A DNA stretch of 64,000 nucleotides from Bifidobacterium pseudolongum subsp. globosum (lineage in GTDB: Bacteria > Actinomycetota > Actinomycetes > Actinomycetales > Bifidobacteriaceae). The position numbers were made by a program, and so were the translations under genes. Location: contig NZ_RYUH01000009.1 in the NCBI RefSeq assembly GCF_004155535.1, positions 62,001 through 126,000 on the forward strand, written 5' to 3'. The notes below the pieces were generated by a model, which was given only the letters and a program-made list of their open reading frames with translations, did no database searches and was not told the DNA's origin. Shown in pieces: positions 43,161 through 52,288 of the stretch (position 1 is its first letter; the number at the start of each line of letters is the position of its first letter).

Positions 43161-45053
43161 ATGTGTGGAATTGTAGGTTACGCAGGTGATGTGAATTGTC
43201 CTTCGATGCGCCCCCTTGAGGTGTGCTTGCAGGGATTGGAACGTTTGGAATACCGTGGGTATGATTCGGCCGGTGTGGCGCTGACCGCCCCCGGCATGGA
43301 CCGCGTGGCGGTGCGCAAGAAGGCCGGCCGCCTGTCGAATCTGGTGGAAGACATCGAGGCACGGCCGCTGCCGGACGCCACGGTGGCGATCGGCCACACG
43401 CGTTGGGCCACGAACGGCGTGCCCAACGACGTGAACGCGCACCCTCATGCGAGCCGTGACGGCAAGGTGGCGATCATCCACAACGGCATCATCGAGAACG
43501 CTTCGCAGTTGCGCCTGGACCTGCAGGCGGAAGGCTACCGCTTTGTTTCGGGCACCGACACCGAGGTGGCGGCCAAGCTGCTGGGCAAGATCGTGGACAC
43601 GGTGATCGCGGAGACGGGCGAACCGGACTTGTTCGAGGCGATGCGCCGCTTGGGCCGCATGCTCGAAGGCGCGTTCACGATTCTGGCCGTGGATTGCCGC
43701 CAGCCGGGCATCGTGGTGGGCGCGCGCCATGATTCGCCGCTTGTCGTGGGCTTGGGCGAGGGCGAGAACTTCCTGGGTTCCGATGTGGCCGCGTTCGTGG
43801 CATACACGAAGACCGCGATGGAGATCGGCCAGGACCAAGCCGTGATGATCGACGCGCACGGCGTGGCCGTGACCGATTTCGACGGCAACGACGTGCCCGA
43901 GCCTGTGGTGTACGAGATCGATTGGGACGCGTCGGCCGCCGAAAAGGGCGGTTGGGATTCGTTCATGGACAAGGAGATCCACGAGGAGCCGGCCGCCGTG
44001 CAGCGCACGCTCATCGGGCGTCTGGACGACGAAGGCCGCCTCAACCTCGACGAAGTGCACATCGACGAGCATGATTTCAAGGCCGTCGACAAGATCATCG
44101 TGATTGGCTGCGGTACGGCGAGCTATGCGGGCATGGTGGCCAAATACGCGATCGAGCACTGGGTGCGCATCCCGGTGGAGGTCGAGCTGGCGCATGAGTT
44201 CCGCTACCGCGACCCGATCCTCACACCGCGCACGCTCGTGGTGGCGATCTCGCAGTCGGGCGAGACGATGGACACGCTCATGGCGTTGCGCCACGCGCGC
44301 GAACAGGGGTCCAAGGTGCTCGCGATCTGCAACACGCAGGGCGCGTCGATTCCGCGTGAATCCGACGCGGTGCTGTACACGCACGCCGGCCCCGAAGTGG
44401 CCGTGGCCTCCACGAAGGCGTTCGTGGCGCAGATCACCGCCGCCTATGTGCTCGGCCTCTATCTGGCCCAGCTCAAGGGCACCGTGTTCCGTGACGAGAT
44501 CGCGCAGACGCTCGATTCGCTCAAGGACATGCCACGCAAGATCCAGTGGGTACTCGACACGCAGCCATCCAAGGTGGCCGCCGCGGCCCGCCAGTTGCGT
44601 GACGCGAACTCGTTCCTGTTCCTGGGCCGGCACGTGGGCTACCCGGTCGCGCTTGAAGGCGCGCTCAAGCTCAAGGAGATCGCCTACACGTTCACGGAGG
44701 GCTTCGCGGCCGGCGAGCTCAAGCACGGGCCGATCGCGCTTGTGGACGAAGGTGAGCCGGTCGTGTTCATCGTGCCGCCGGCGCGCGGCCGCAATGTGCT
44801 GCACGCCAAGGTGATTTCGGGCATCGAAGAGGTCAAGGCCCGTGGCGCCACGATCATCGCGGTCGCGGAGGAAGGCGACGCCGACGTGGAACGCTACGCC
44901 GACGTGGTCTTCTGGCGCCCCGAATGCCCCACGTTGATGAGCCCGCTCGTCGACGTGGTGCCGTTGCAGCTGCTCGCCATGGACATGGCCAAGCAGAAGG
45001 GCTACGACGTGGACAAGCCGCGCAATCTGGCCAAGTCCGTCACGGTGGAGTAG
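43161..45053 (+). CDS. glmS: Glucosamine-6-phosphate synthase (isomerising)
   Basis: 630 residues. It makes glucosamine 6-phosphate from fructose 6-phosphate and glutamine, the entry to amino-sugar and peptidoglycan synthesis. The N-terminal glutaminase has the nucleophile Cys2 (MCGIVGYAG), HTRWATNG and HNGIIENA; two SIS sugar-isomerase domains follow (GCGTASYAGMVA, ISQSGETMDTL, STKAFVAQ, FLGRHVGYPVALEGALKLKE), and the end is LAKSVTVE. Start is certain because Cys must follow Met. The stop overlaps the GTG start of the next gene. Confidence 0.97.
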   Translation: MCGIVGYAGDVNCPSMRPLEVCLQGLERLEYRGYDSAGVALTAPGMDRVAVRKKAGRLSNLVEDIEARPLPDATVAIGHTRWATNGVPNDVNAHPHASRDGKVAIIHNGIIENASQLRLDLQAEGYRFVSGTDTEVAAKLLGKIVDTVIAETGEPDLFEAMRRLGRMLEGAFTILAVDCRQPGIVVGARHDSPLVVGLGEGENFLGSDVAAFVAYTKTAMEIGQDQAVMIDAHGVAVTDFDGNDVPEPVVYEIDWDASAAEKGGWDSFMDKEIHEEPAAVQRTLIGRLDDEGRLNLDEVHIDEHDFKAVDKIIVIGCGTASYAGMVAKYAIEHWVRIPVEVELAHEFRYRDPILTPRTLVVAISQSGETMDTLMALRHAREQGSKVLAICNTQGASIPRESDAVLYTHAGPEVAVASTKAFVAQITAAYVLGLYLAQLKGTVFRDEIAQTLDSLKDMPRKIQWVLDTQPSKVAAAARQLRDANSFLFLGRHVGYPVALEGALKLKEIAYTFTEGFAAGELKHGPIALVDEGEPVVFIVPPARGRNVLHAKVISGIEEVKARGATIIAVAEEGDADVERYADVVFWRPECPTLMSPLVDVVPLQLLAMDMAKQKGYDVDKPRNLAKSVTVE

Positions 45054-45817
45054 TGGCGGGCCATCACCGTTGGGTGTTCAATGAACCCGACATCCCCTTC
45101 GATCTGCCGGTGCTGTATGAGGACGAGGCGATCATCGTCGTGGACAAACCGCATTTCCTCGCCACGATGCCGCGCGGCATGTGGTACCGCCAGACTGCGC
45201 TCATGCGGCTGCGCGAACGCTACAACGACCCGCGCATCGTGCCGGCGCACCGCCTCGACCGGCCGACCGCCGGCGTGCTCGTGTTCGTGCGCGACCCGGC
45301 TGCGCGTGGGGCATACCAGCTCGTGTTCCAGGACCGCCGTGCGCGCAAGGTCTACGAGTGCCTCGCGCCGGTGCGCGTGCCGTGGCGGCCGCCGACCGGC
45401 ACCGTCACGCGGCTCGCCGCGCCGCGCCCGTTCCCGTTGGTGCGCCGCTCGCACATCGTCAAAACGCGCGGTGTGCTGTGCGCGCAGGAGATTCCCGGTG
45501 TGGTCAACGCGGTCACCCGCATCGAGCGCGCGGAGCTCGACCGCGCCGCCTCGACGCACGCCGGCGAGCCGATCGCGCGCTACGTGCTGCACCCGCAGAC
45601 CGGCAAAACACACCAATTGCGCGTGCACATGAACGCGCTCGGCCTGCCGATCCTCGGCGACGACTTCTATCCGCGCATCGAGCGGCGCGCCTACGACGAT
45701 TTCTCTCAGCCGCTCGAACTCGTGGCGCGCGTGCTCGAATTCCGCGACCCGCTCACCGGCGTGCCGCGCCGTTTCGTCTCTCGCATGCCACTCGGCGCGG
45801 CGATTTCACGCATGTAG
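45053..45817 (+). CDS. RluA-family pseudouridine synthase
   Basis: 254 residues. The catalytic aspartate is D69 in AHRLDRPTAGVLVF, with the RluA-type partner motif QTGKTHQLRVHMNALGLPILGDDFY near the C-terminus. It converts a uridine in rRNA or tRNA to pseudouridine; the exact site cannot be told. No S4 domain is present. The start GTG shares its first base with the glmS stop (TAGTG), which gives translational coupling; GGTGGAG is the ribosome site. The group is rich in proline and arginine, as is usual in this GC-rich genome. Confidence 0.88.
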   Translation: MAGHHRWVFNEPDIPFDLPVLYEDEAIIVVDKPHFLATMPRGMWYRQTALMRLRERYNDPRIVPAHRLDRPTAGVLVFVRDPAARGAYQLVFQDRRARKVYECLAPVRVPWRPPTGTVTRLAAPRPFPLVRRSHIVKTRGVLCAQEIPGVVNAVTRIERAELDRAASTHAGEPIARYVLHPQTGKTHQLRVHMNALGLPILGDDFYPRIERRAYDDFSQPLELVARVLEFRDPLTGVPRRFVSRMPLGAAISRM

Positions 45818-45889
45818 CGCAATCCGCGCCGGCCCGCATGCAGGCTGCTAAAACTGGAGGAAGCAGATGTATTCGGTAAGGAGCGGATC

Positions 45890-46288
45890 ATGGGTTACGT
45901 CATTGCACTGTGCATAGTGGTGCTTGCTGCGTTCGTGTGCACGGCGGTTGTGCTGGGCAGGGACGGCGGGGAGCGTGAGGCCCGTGCGTTCACCGAGCTC
46001 GAACCCGAGCAGCAGCAGGTGCTGTACAACACGCCGATCGAGTACGAAGACGAATCGCATCGGGCGTGGCATCAGAGGGGCATTGTGCGCAATGTGACCC
46101 CGCGCGACGACGATACGGCCGATGTGGAAGTGATGTGGTACAACGCGAAGCCCGACGAGACGACGCGCAAGAAGGAAACGAACATCGAGCACATCACCGC
46201 CAGGAAGAAGGACGTGCAGGTGCATAAGGGCAGCGTCGTCACGATCCGCGTGCAGCCCGGCCAGGGCGTCACGGTCGTCGCCGCGTAA
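45890..46288 (+). CDS. Small membrane-anchored protein of unknown function
   Basis: 132 residues: one helix (YVIALCIVVLAAFVCTAVVLG, 3-23), then an acidic linker (ELEPEQQQVLYNTPIEYEDE) and a small beta-rich domain with GIVRNVTPRDDDTADVEVMWYN and KGSVVTIRVQPGQGVTVVAA. The second half may be an SH3- or OB-like barrel. I do not recognise a family. The start follows GGAGCG. It lies between the pseudouridine synthase and a sugar-binding protein gene. Confidence 0.6.
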   Translation: MGYVIALCIVVLAAFVCTAVVLGRDGGEREARAFTELEPEQQQVLYNTPIEYEDESHRAWHQRGIVRNVTPRDDDTADVEVMWYNAKPDETTRKKETNIEHITARKKDVQVHKGSVVTIRVQPGQGVTVVAA

Positions 46289-46345
46289 CACGCCCCGCCC
46301 GCTATGCTGGAGTGCGTACAGGTCAACACACGGTGAGGAGTCGAT

Positions 46346-47737
46346 GTGCGTGCATGGGCGAAGCGGATGGTGGCGGCGGTATGCGCGGCGGGCGTGATGT
46401 TCGCCGTGGCGGGCTGCGGTGAGCACGACAGCCGCACGCAGATCAGCGTGTGGTCGTGGGAGCCGAGCATGGCCGCGCTGATCGCCGATTTCGAGGCGCG
46501 CAACCCCGACATCCACGTGACGCAGATCGGCACGGCCGACTACAGCAAACTCAACTCGGCGATCCAGGACGGCTACGGCACGCCGGACGTGGTGCAGCTG
46601 GAGTATTTCGCCCTGCCGCAATATGCGGTCAGCGGCCAGTTGCGCGACCTGACGAGCCGCACCGCGAACTACGGCTCGTTCTATACGCCCGGCTCATGGT
46701 CGTCGGTGCAGCTCGACGGGCGCGTGTATGGTGTGCCGATGGATTCGGGCCCCATGGCCTTCTTCTACAACCAAGACGTATTCGAGCAGGCGGGCGTGGA
46801 CGCCACGAAGATCCGCACATGGGACGACTATCACCGTGCGGCGAAGAAGCTCAAGGAGAACGGCGTCTACATCGCGGCCGACGACGGCGACGCGAGTTTC
46901 TACAACGCGATGGTCTGGCTCTCCGGCGGCCGGCCCTACAACACCTCGCACGACGGCAAAGAGGTCTCGATCACGCTCGACACCGACACCGGCACGCAGG
47001 AGTTCACGCGGTTCTGGCAGCAGATGATCGACGAAGACCTCGTGAACACGCGGCTGGCCACATGGTCGGACGACTGGAAGCAGGCGCTCGGATCGGGCAC
47101 CGTGGCGTCGCTGTTCGCCGGCGCATGGATGCCGTCGCTGCTGCTGGCCGATGTGCCCGGCACCGCCGGCCTGTGGCGCGTGGCGCAGATGCCCACGGCG
47201 CACGGCAACCTGACGAACGCCGAAAACGGTGGGTCGGCGCTCGGCGTGCTCAGTTCAAGCCGGCGCCCGGAGGCCTCGTGGCGGTTCATCGAATATGTGT
47301 GCCACGAGACGGCGGGCATCATGACGCGTGTGGACGGCGGGGCGTTCCCGGCCGACAACGCCACGCTCAACAGCGCCAACTTCCTGAACAAGACCACGGT
47401 GCGCGACGCGCGTGGCATCGAGGTGCCGTATTTCGGCGGCCAGAAATTCAACGCGGTGCTTGCGCAGGCCGCAAGCCACGTCAGCACCGGTTACCAGTAC
47501 CTGCCGTTCGAGGTGTATGCGCGCAGCGATTTCCGCGCCACCGTCGGCGCCGCATACACGTGGGTGAACAACGAGCACACGTATTACGACGCGGTGCGGC
47601 GCGAACGCGAGGGGCTCATCCAACGCAAGGACATGCCGCAAAGCCCCGGCCCGCAGGTCACCCTGCGTGAGGGGATCGAACGCTGGCAGAGCGACCTCAA
47701 GGAGTACGGCACCAACCAGGGCTTCACCATGCGCTAG
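46346..47737 (+). CDS. Sugar ABC transporter binding lipoprotein, orphan
   Basis: 463 residues. Lipobox AVAGC (cysteine ~24). Family 1 extracellular solute-binding fold: ISVWSWEPSMAALIADFEARNPDIHV, GVPMDSGPMAFFYNQDVFEQAG, WDDYHRAAKKLKENG. It resembles binding proteins for oligosaccharides. No permease or ATPase gene is nearby, so it must use components encoded elsewhere. The start GTG 46346 follows GGTGAGGAG. Its stop shares the palindrome CTAG with the stop of the convergent coaX. Confidence 0.9.
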   Translation: MRAWAKRMVAAVCAAGVMFAVAGCGEHDSRTQISVWSWEPSMAALIADFEARNPDIHVTQIGTADYSKLNSAIQDGYGTPDVVQLEYFALPQYAVSGQLRDLTSRTANYGSFYTPGSWSSVQLDGRVYGVPMDSGPMAFFYNQDVFEQAGVDATKIRTWDDYHRAAKKLKENGVYIAADDGDASFYNAMVWLSGGRPYNTSHDGKEVSITLDTDTGTQEFTRFWQQMIDEDLVNTRLATWSDDWKQALGSGTVASLFAGAWMPSLLLADVPGTAGLWRVAQMPTAHGNLTNAENGGSALGVLSSSRRPEASWRFIEYVCHETAGIMTRVDGGAFPADNATLNSANFLNKTTVRDARGIEVPYFGGQKFNAVLAQAASHVSTGYQYLPFEVYARSDFRATVGAAYTWVNNEHTYYDAVRREREGLIQRKDMPQSPGPQVTLREGIERWQSDLKEYGTNQGFTMR

Positions 47738-48492
47738 ATGTTCTTGCGGTAGATCCAGAGCATGCCCTTGAAGATGAGGTCGGGGTCGATCACGTCGATC
47801 AACGGCGTGTCGAGTATGCGCGCAAGACCGCCGGTGGCCACCACCTGGAAGTCCTCGGGGATCTCGCGGTGGAATTGCGTGATGATGCGTTCGATGCCGC
47901 CGAGGAAGTCGTAATACAGTCCGGCTTGGATCGCGTTCTGCGTGTCTTTCGCCAGAATCGACGTGGGGCGCCGGATCTCCACTTCGGGCAACTGCGCCGT
48001 CATCGAGGTGAGCGCCTCCGCCGCGGTGCGGATGCCGGTCGTGATCAGGCCGCATGTGATGGTGGCGTGCCCGTCCACATAGTTGTAGGTGGTGGCCGTG
48101 CCCATGTCGATCACGAGCGTGCGGCCGCCGTACGTGGCGTACGCGCCGGCGCAGTCGGCGAGGCAGTCGGCGCCGAGCGAGCGCGGGTCGTCGATGTGGA
48201 TGTTCATGCCGGTGCGGATGCCCGGGCCGACCACCATCGGTGTGATGCCGAGGAACTTGACGATCGCCGCGGTGAACGAATGCATCACCTTCGGCACGAC
48301 CGACGTGATGATCACGTCGTGCACATCGCGCGGCGCAAAGCCTTTGAGCTGCAGGAACTGCAGCAGCATGATGCCGAACTCGTCGGAGGTGTGGTTCGAT
48401 CTGGTGGTGATGCGGTAGGTGGCGGCCACCTGCTCGTCTTCGATGAACCCGAGCACAATGTTCGTGTTTCCAATGTCCACGGCAATCAGCAT
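47734..48492 (-). CDS. coaX: Type III pantothenate kinase
   Basis: 252 residues. It phosphorylates pantothenate as the first step to coenzyme A. The ASKHA-fold motifs are clear: MLIAVDIGNTNIVLGF (phosphate 1), GADCLADCAGAYATYG, LVIDMGTATTYNYVD (phosphate 2) and ATGGLARIL. Type III enzymes need a monovalent cation and are not inhibited by CoA. The start is preceded by GAAGGAGACACC. Single gene with its own promoter, divergent from the oligopeptide operon. Confidence 0.95.
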   Translation of the reverse strand: MLIAVDIGNTNIVLGFIEDEQVAATYRITTRSNHTSDEFGIMLLQFLQLKGFAPRDVHDVIITSVVPKVMHSFTAAIVKFLGITPMVVGPGIRTGMNIHIDDPRSLGADCLADCAGAYATYGGRTLVIDMGTATTYNYVDGHATITCGLITTGIRTAAEALTSMTAQLPEVEIRRPTSILAKDTQNAIQAGLYYDFLGGIERIITQFHREIPEDFQVVATGGLARILDTPLIDVIDPDLIFKGMLWIYRKNI

Positions 48493-48656
48493 GGTGTCTC
48501 CTTCGTGCCCGGCGTGGCGTGCGCGGCGAAATATGCACGCCCCTCTACAATAGCGGGAGGTGGCCGACCCCGGCTGGGGCGGTCAACCATGTACAACAAG
48601 CAGAAGTCAAGAAGCGCGGGCGGGAAGCCCGCATGCAACCAACCATTGAGGAATCC

Positions 48657-50321
48657 ATGACAGCAACGAATGGAGCCAATGGCGCGCACGGCGAGTCCGG
48701 CGCGACCGGAGGGCACACCAACCAGCAAGACACCGCATTCAGCACCGACGCCTCGCTCCAGGCGCACGCCAAACGACCGGCCGGCGGCCCACGCCGTTCC
48801 ATCTGGGCCATTGTGGCCGTGATCGTGATCGCCGTGGCGCTCATCGTGGGCCTGTGGCACCCGTGGACCCGCAAGGCGGACCAGACGCAGGCCAGCGGCG
48901 CCGCGGACACCGTGACGATCGGGCTCAAACTCGCGCCCACCAACCTCGACATTCGCAACACGGCCGGCTCCGCGCTCGACCAGGTGCTCATCGGCAACGT
49001 GTACGAAGGCCTTGTGGCCCGCGACAGCGGGAACAAGGTGGTGCCGGCGCTCGCGACAAGCTGGGACGTGAGCCCTGACGGCCTGAAGTACACGTTCCAT
49101 CTCAATACAGGCCTCACGTTCTCGAACGGCGACCCGTTGACCGCCGAAGACGTGGTGTGGTCGATCAACGAGCTCGAAAGCAAGCAATACCATGACGCCG
49201 ACGCGCTGAAGAACTTCAAGTCGGTGAGTGCGCCGAACGATGACACCGTGGTGATCGAACTGACCAAGCCCTACGCCAACCTGCTGTGGGCGCTGACGGG
49301 CCGTGCCGGACTCGTGTTCGACAAGGACGCGAAGTATGTGGCGAAGACGCAGGCGGTGGGCTCGGGGCCGTATGTGGTGGAACAGTTCACCCCGAACAGC
49401 TCGATCACGTTGAAGGCCAACCCGGAGTACTGGGGCGCCCAGCCCAAGACGCCCACGGTCGTGGTGAAGTACTTCGCCGACGACAACGCCGCCGTGAACG
49501 CGCTCAAATCCAACGAGGTGCAGGTGCTCGCCCCGATCACCGCGTCGCTCGCCAAGCCGTTCGAAGACGACCCGGAGCACTACACGGTGGAGGCCGGCGA
49601 CGGCACCGACAAATACGTGCTGGGCATGAACAACGCCGCAGGCAAGCCCACGGGCGACAAACGCGTGCGTGAGGCGATCCGCTACGCGATCGACCACGAC
49701 CAGCTCATCGCCGCGCGCGGTAGCACCGACAAGGCGCTCGGCGGCCCGATCCCGTCGCTCGACCCAGGCTATGAGGACCTCACGGGCCTGTACCCGCACG
49801 ACGTGGAGAAGGCGAAGGCGCTGCTCAAAGAGGCCGGCTACACCAAGGAGCACCCGCTCAAGCTCACGCTCACCTACGCCAACACCTACGGCACCGACAT
49901 CGGCGACCAGCTGCGCAGCCAGCTCAAGGCCGTGAACATCGACCTCAAGGTGAACGTCGTCGAGTTCTCCACATGGCTGCAGGACGTGTACACCGACAAG
50001 GACTACGACCTTTCGCTCGTCGACCACAACGAAAGCCACGACTTCACGCAATGGTCGAACGCGGACTACTACTACAACTACGACAACCCCAAGGTGGTGG
50101 AACTCACCGATGAGGCGCTCGGCTCGACCGACGACGCCAAGCGCGACGAGCTGCTCGCGCAGGCCGCGCGCATCGTCTCGCAGGACGCCGCCGCCGACTG
50201 GCTGTTCAACTACCGCGTGACCACGGCGATGGACAAGGGTGTGAGCGGGTTCCCCGTGAACATGAACCAGACGCTGATGCCGCTGGCTGAACTCAGCTAT
50301 ACGCCGGCCACCACCAAGTAA
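48657..50321 (+). CDS. Oligopeptide ABC transporter, membrane-anchored binding protein
   Basis: 554 residues. Family 5 solute-binding fold: TVTIGLKLAPTNLDIRNTAG, NVYEGLVARD, LTAEDVVWSIN, GSGPYVVEQF, VREAIRYAIDHDQLIA. The N-terminus is not a lipoprotein signal: ~45 polar residues are followed by one helix (IWAIVAVIVIAVALIVGLW) with no lipobox, so the protein is likely held by an uncleaved anchor. GAGGAA lies five bases before ATG 48657; an in-frame ATG at 48633 is weaker. It starts a five-gene operon for peptide uptake. Confidence 0.9.
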   Translation: MTATNGANGAHGESGATGGHTNQQDTAFSTDASLQAHAKRPAGGPRRSIWAIVAVIVIAVALIVGLWHPWTRKADQTQASGAADTVTIGLKLAPTNLDIRNTAGSALDQVLIGNVYEGLVARDSGNKVVPALATSWDVSPDGLKYTFHLNTGLTFSNGDPLTAEDVVWSINELESKQYHDADALKNFKSVSAPNDDTVVIELTKPYANLLWALTGRAGLVFDKDAKYVAKTQAVGSGPYVVEQFTPNSSITLKANPEYWGAQPKTPTVVVKYFADDNAAVNALKSNEVQVLAPITASLAKPFEDDPEHYTVEAGDGTDKYVLGMNNAAGKPTGDKRVREAIRYAIDHDQLIAARGSTDKALGGPIPSLDPGYEDLTGLYPHDVEKAKALLKEAGYTKEHPLKLTLTYANTYGTDIGDQLRSQLKAVNIDLKVNVVEFSTWLQDVYTDKDYDLSLVDHNESHDFTQWSNADYYYNYDNPKVVELTDEALGSTDDAKRDELLAQAARIVSQDAAADWLFNYRVTTAMDKGVSGFPVNMNQTLMPLAELSYTPATTK

Positions 50322-50375
50322 CATCACAACCAATACGCGAACCGCCCGGACGAACCGAGCCGGGCCCCGCGGTCA

Positions 50376-50400
50376 GGGCGGCACAGCGCATGTGCCGCCC
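50376..50400 (+). terminator. Intercistronic hairpin after the oligopeptide-binding gene
   Basis: GGGCGGCACA-GCGCA-TGTGCCGCCC is a perfect 10-bp stem 22 bases before the permease start. No T-run. It probably stabilises the binding-protein message or lowers permease expression. Confidence 0.65.
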
Positions 50401-50421
50401 GTCCACAACCCTAAGGGGACT

Positions 50422-51372
50422 ATGAAATACCTTGCACGCCGGCTGCTGCTGTTTGCCGTGGCGCTCTTCGCCATCTCCGTGGTGATCTTCCTGGCGTTGC
50501 GCGTGCTGCCTGGCGACATCGCCACCATCATGGCCGGCCTCAACTCGCCGCCCGAACGCGTGGAGGCGCTGCGCGCGCAGATGGGCCTCGACCGCCCGCT
50601 GATCGTGCAGTACGGCGCGTGGATCGCCGGTCTGGTGCGCGGCGACTTCGGCACTGCCATGCTCACCGGCCAACCCGTGGCCGCCCTCGTCGGCACCCGT
50701 GCCGCCATCACCTTCCCGCTCATCATCCTGGGCCTCATCATCGCGCTTGCGATCGGCATCCCCACCGGGTGCGCCGCCGTGCTCGCGCGTTCCCCGCGCG
50801 CCCGCGCCGTCTACCAGGGCGTGGCCATTGTCGGTGGCGCCGTGCCGGCCCTGTGGGGCGGCCTGATCCTCATCCTGCTGTTCGCGCGAGGATCGGGATT
50901 GATCCCCATCCTGCCCGCGTCGGGCTTCCCGCAGGCGGGCTGGGCCGACCCCGGCCGTGCGTTCGCCTCGCTCATCCTGCCCGCGTTGACCGTAGGCGTG
51001 ATCGTGGGCGCGTCGATGATGCGCTACACGCGCTCCGCCCTGCAATCCGTGGCGTCCACCGGCACGATCGAGATGGCCATGGCATGCGGCATGACACGCA
51101 CGCAGGCGTTGACGCGCGTGGGATTGCGGCTCGCCATGCCGCAGCTCGTCTCGGTGATCGGCCTGACCTTCGCCGAGATGGTCACCGGCGTGATGGTGAT
51201 CGAGAACCTGTTCGCGTTGCCCGGCATCGGCAGCGGGCTCGTCGACGACCTGGGGCACCGCGACCTCATCGCCGTGCAGAGCGAACTGTTCATGCTCGCC
51301 GCGTTCTTCCTCGTCATCGGCCTGCTCGTCGACATCGCGCACCGCGCACTCGACCCGCGGTTGGGAGATTGA
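50422..51372 (+). CDS. Oligopeptide ABC transporter permease (DppB/OppB type)
   Basis: 316 residues with six helices. The start MKYLARRLLLFAVALFAISVVIFLALRVLPGD and the EAA-loop region (EMAMACGMTRTQALTRVGLRLAMPQL) are typical of DppB-type subunits; ENLFALPGIGSGLVDDLGHRD is the usual C-terminal motif. It forms the channel with the next gene's product. The start follows AAGGGGACT. Confidence 0.93.
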   Translation: MKYLARRLLLFAVALFAISVVIFLALRVLPGDIATIMAGLNSPPERVEALRAQMGLDRPLIVQYGAWIAGLVRGDFGTAMLTGQPVAALVGTRAAITFPLIILGLIIALAIGIPTGCAAVLARSPRARAVYQGVAIVGGAVPALWGGLILILLFARGSGLIPILPASGFPQAGWADPGRAFASLILPALTVGVIVGASMMRYTRSALQSVASTGTIEMAMACGMTRTQALTRVGLRLAMPQLVSVIGLTFAEMVTGVMVIENLFALPGIGSGLVDDLGHRDLIAVQSELFMLAAFFLVIGLLVDIAHRALDPRLGD

Positions 51373-51373
51373 T

Positions 51374-52288
51374 ATGCCAGATTCACCCACACCCACCCCA
51401 CGCGTGCGCACCGACGCGCGCGGCGTGCACGGCTGGCGCCGTGTGCGCATTGTGCTCGGCACGATGTGGAGCCACGGCACCGGCCGGTTCGCGCTCATCG
51501 TGCTCGGACTTTGGATGCTCATCTCGGTGGTCTCGCTGTTCTGGACCCCGCAGTCACTGTGGAAGACCGACGGCTACCACGTCTGGTCCGCGCCCTCGCG
51601 CGCGCATTGGCTCGGCACCGACGGCACCGGCGCCGACCTGTTCAGCTGGCTCATGGCCGGCTCGCGCACCAATCTGCTCATCGTGCTGCTCACCGTGGCC
51701 TTCGCCGCGGCGTTCGGCCTGCTGCTCGTCGCGATGATGGTCTCGCGCCATTCCGCGCTCGCGCACGGTTCGGTCGTGGCGATCGACGCGCTGATCTCGA
51801 TACCCACCGTGCTGATCGCGCTCATGCTCGCCGTGCCGATGGGCGCGTCCGTGGCGGTGATCGTGCTCGCGTGCGGCTTCGGCTACGGCCTCAACCTGGC
51901 GCGCGTGGCACGCCCGCAGGCGCTGCTCGCCGCGCACAGCATGTACGTGGAGTCGGCGTTCGCCAACGGCGCCTCCGCGCCGCGCGTGTTCTTCACGCAC
52001 ATCGTGCCGAATATCATGCCTGTGCTCATCGTGCAGTGCTCGCTCTCGGCAGGCACGGCCGTGCTCGCCGAAGCCGGGCTGACATATCTGGGCGTCGGCG
52101 TGCCGTCCGGCGTGCCGAGCTGGGGGCATTCGCTGAGCACGTCGGTGCGGTTCATCAACATCTACCCGCTCACCGTGCTGTGGCCGGGCCTGCTCGTCAC
52201 CATTGTGGTGGTGGCGCTCAATCTGTTCGGCGACGCGCTGCGCGACGCCTCCGACCCACTCATCAATCCACGATTGCGAGGTGCATGA
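51374..52288 (+). CDS. Oligopeptide ABC transporter permease (DppC/OppC type)
   Basis: 304 residues, about six helices. HWLGTDGTGADLFSWLMAGSRTNL near the N-terminus is the DppC hallmark; the EAA loop reads ESAFANGASAPRVFFTHIVPNIMP and LTYLGVGVPSGVPSWG follows. It begins two bases after the DppB-type stop, so translation is coupled. Its stop overlaps the tandem ATG starts of the first ATPase gene. Confidence 0.93.
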   Translation: MPDSPTPTPRVRTDARGVHGWRRVRIVLGTMWSHGTGRFALIVLGLWMLISVVSLFWTPQSLWKTDGYHVWSAPSRAHWLGTDGTGADLFSWLMAGSRTNLLIVLLTVAFAAAFGLLLVAMMVSRHSALAHGSVVAIDALISIPTVLIALMLAVPMGASVAVIVLACGFGYGLNLARVARPQALLAAHSMYVESAFANGASAPRVFFTHIVPNIMPVLIVQCSLSAGTAVLAEAGLTYLGVGVPSGVPSWGHSLSTSVRFINIYPLTVLWPGLLVTIVVVALNLFGDALRDASDPLINPRLRGA

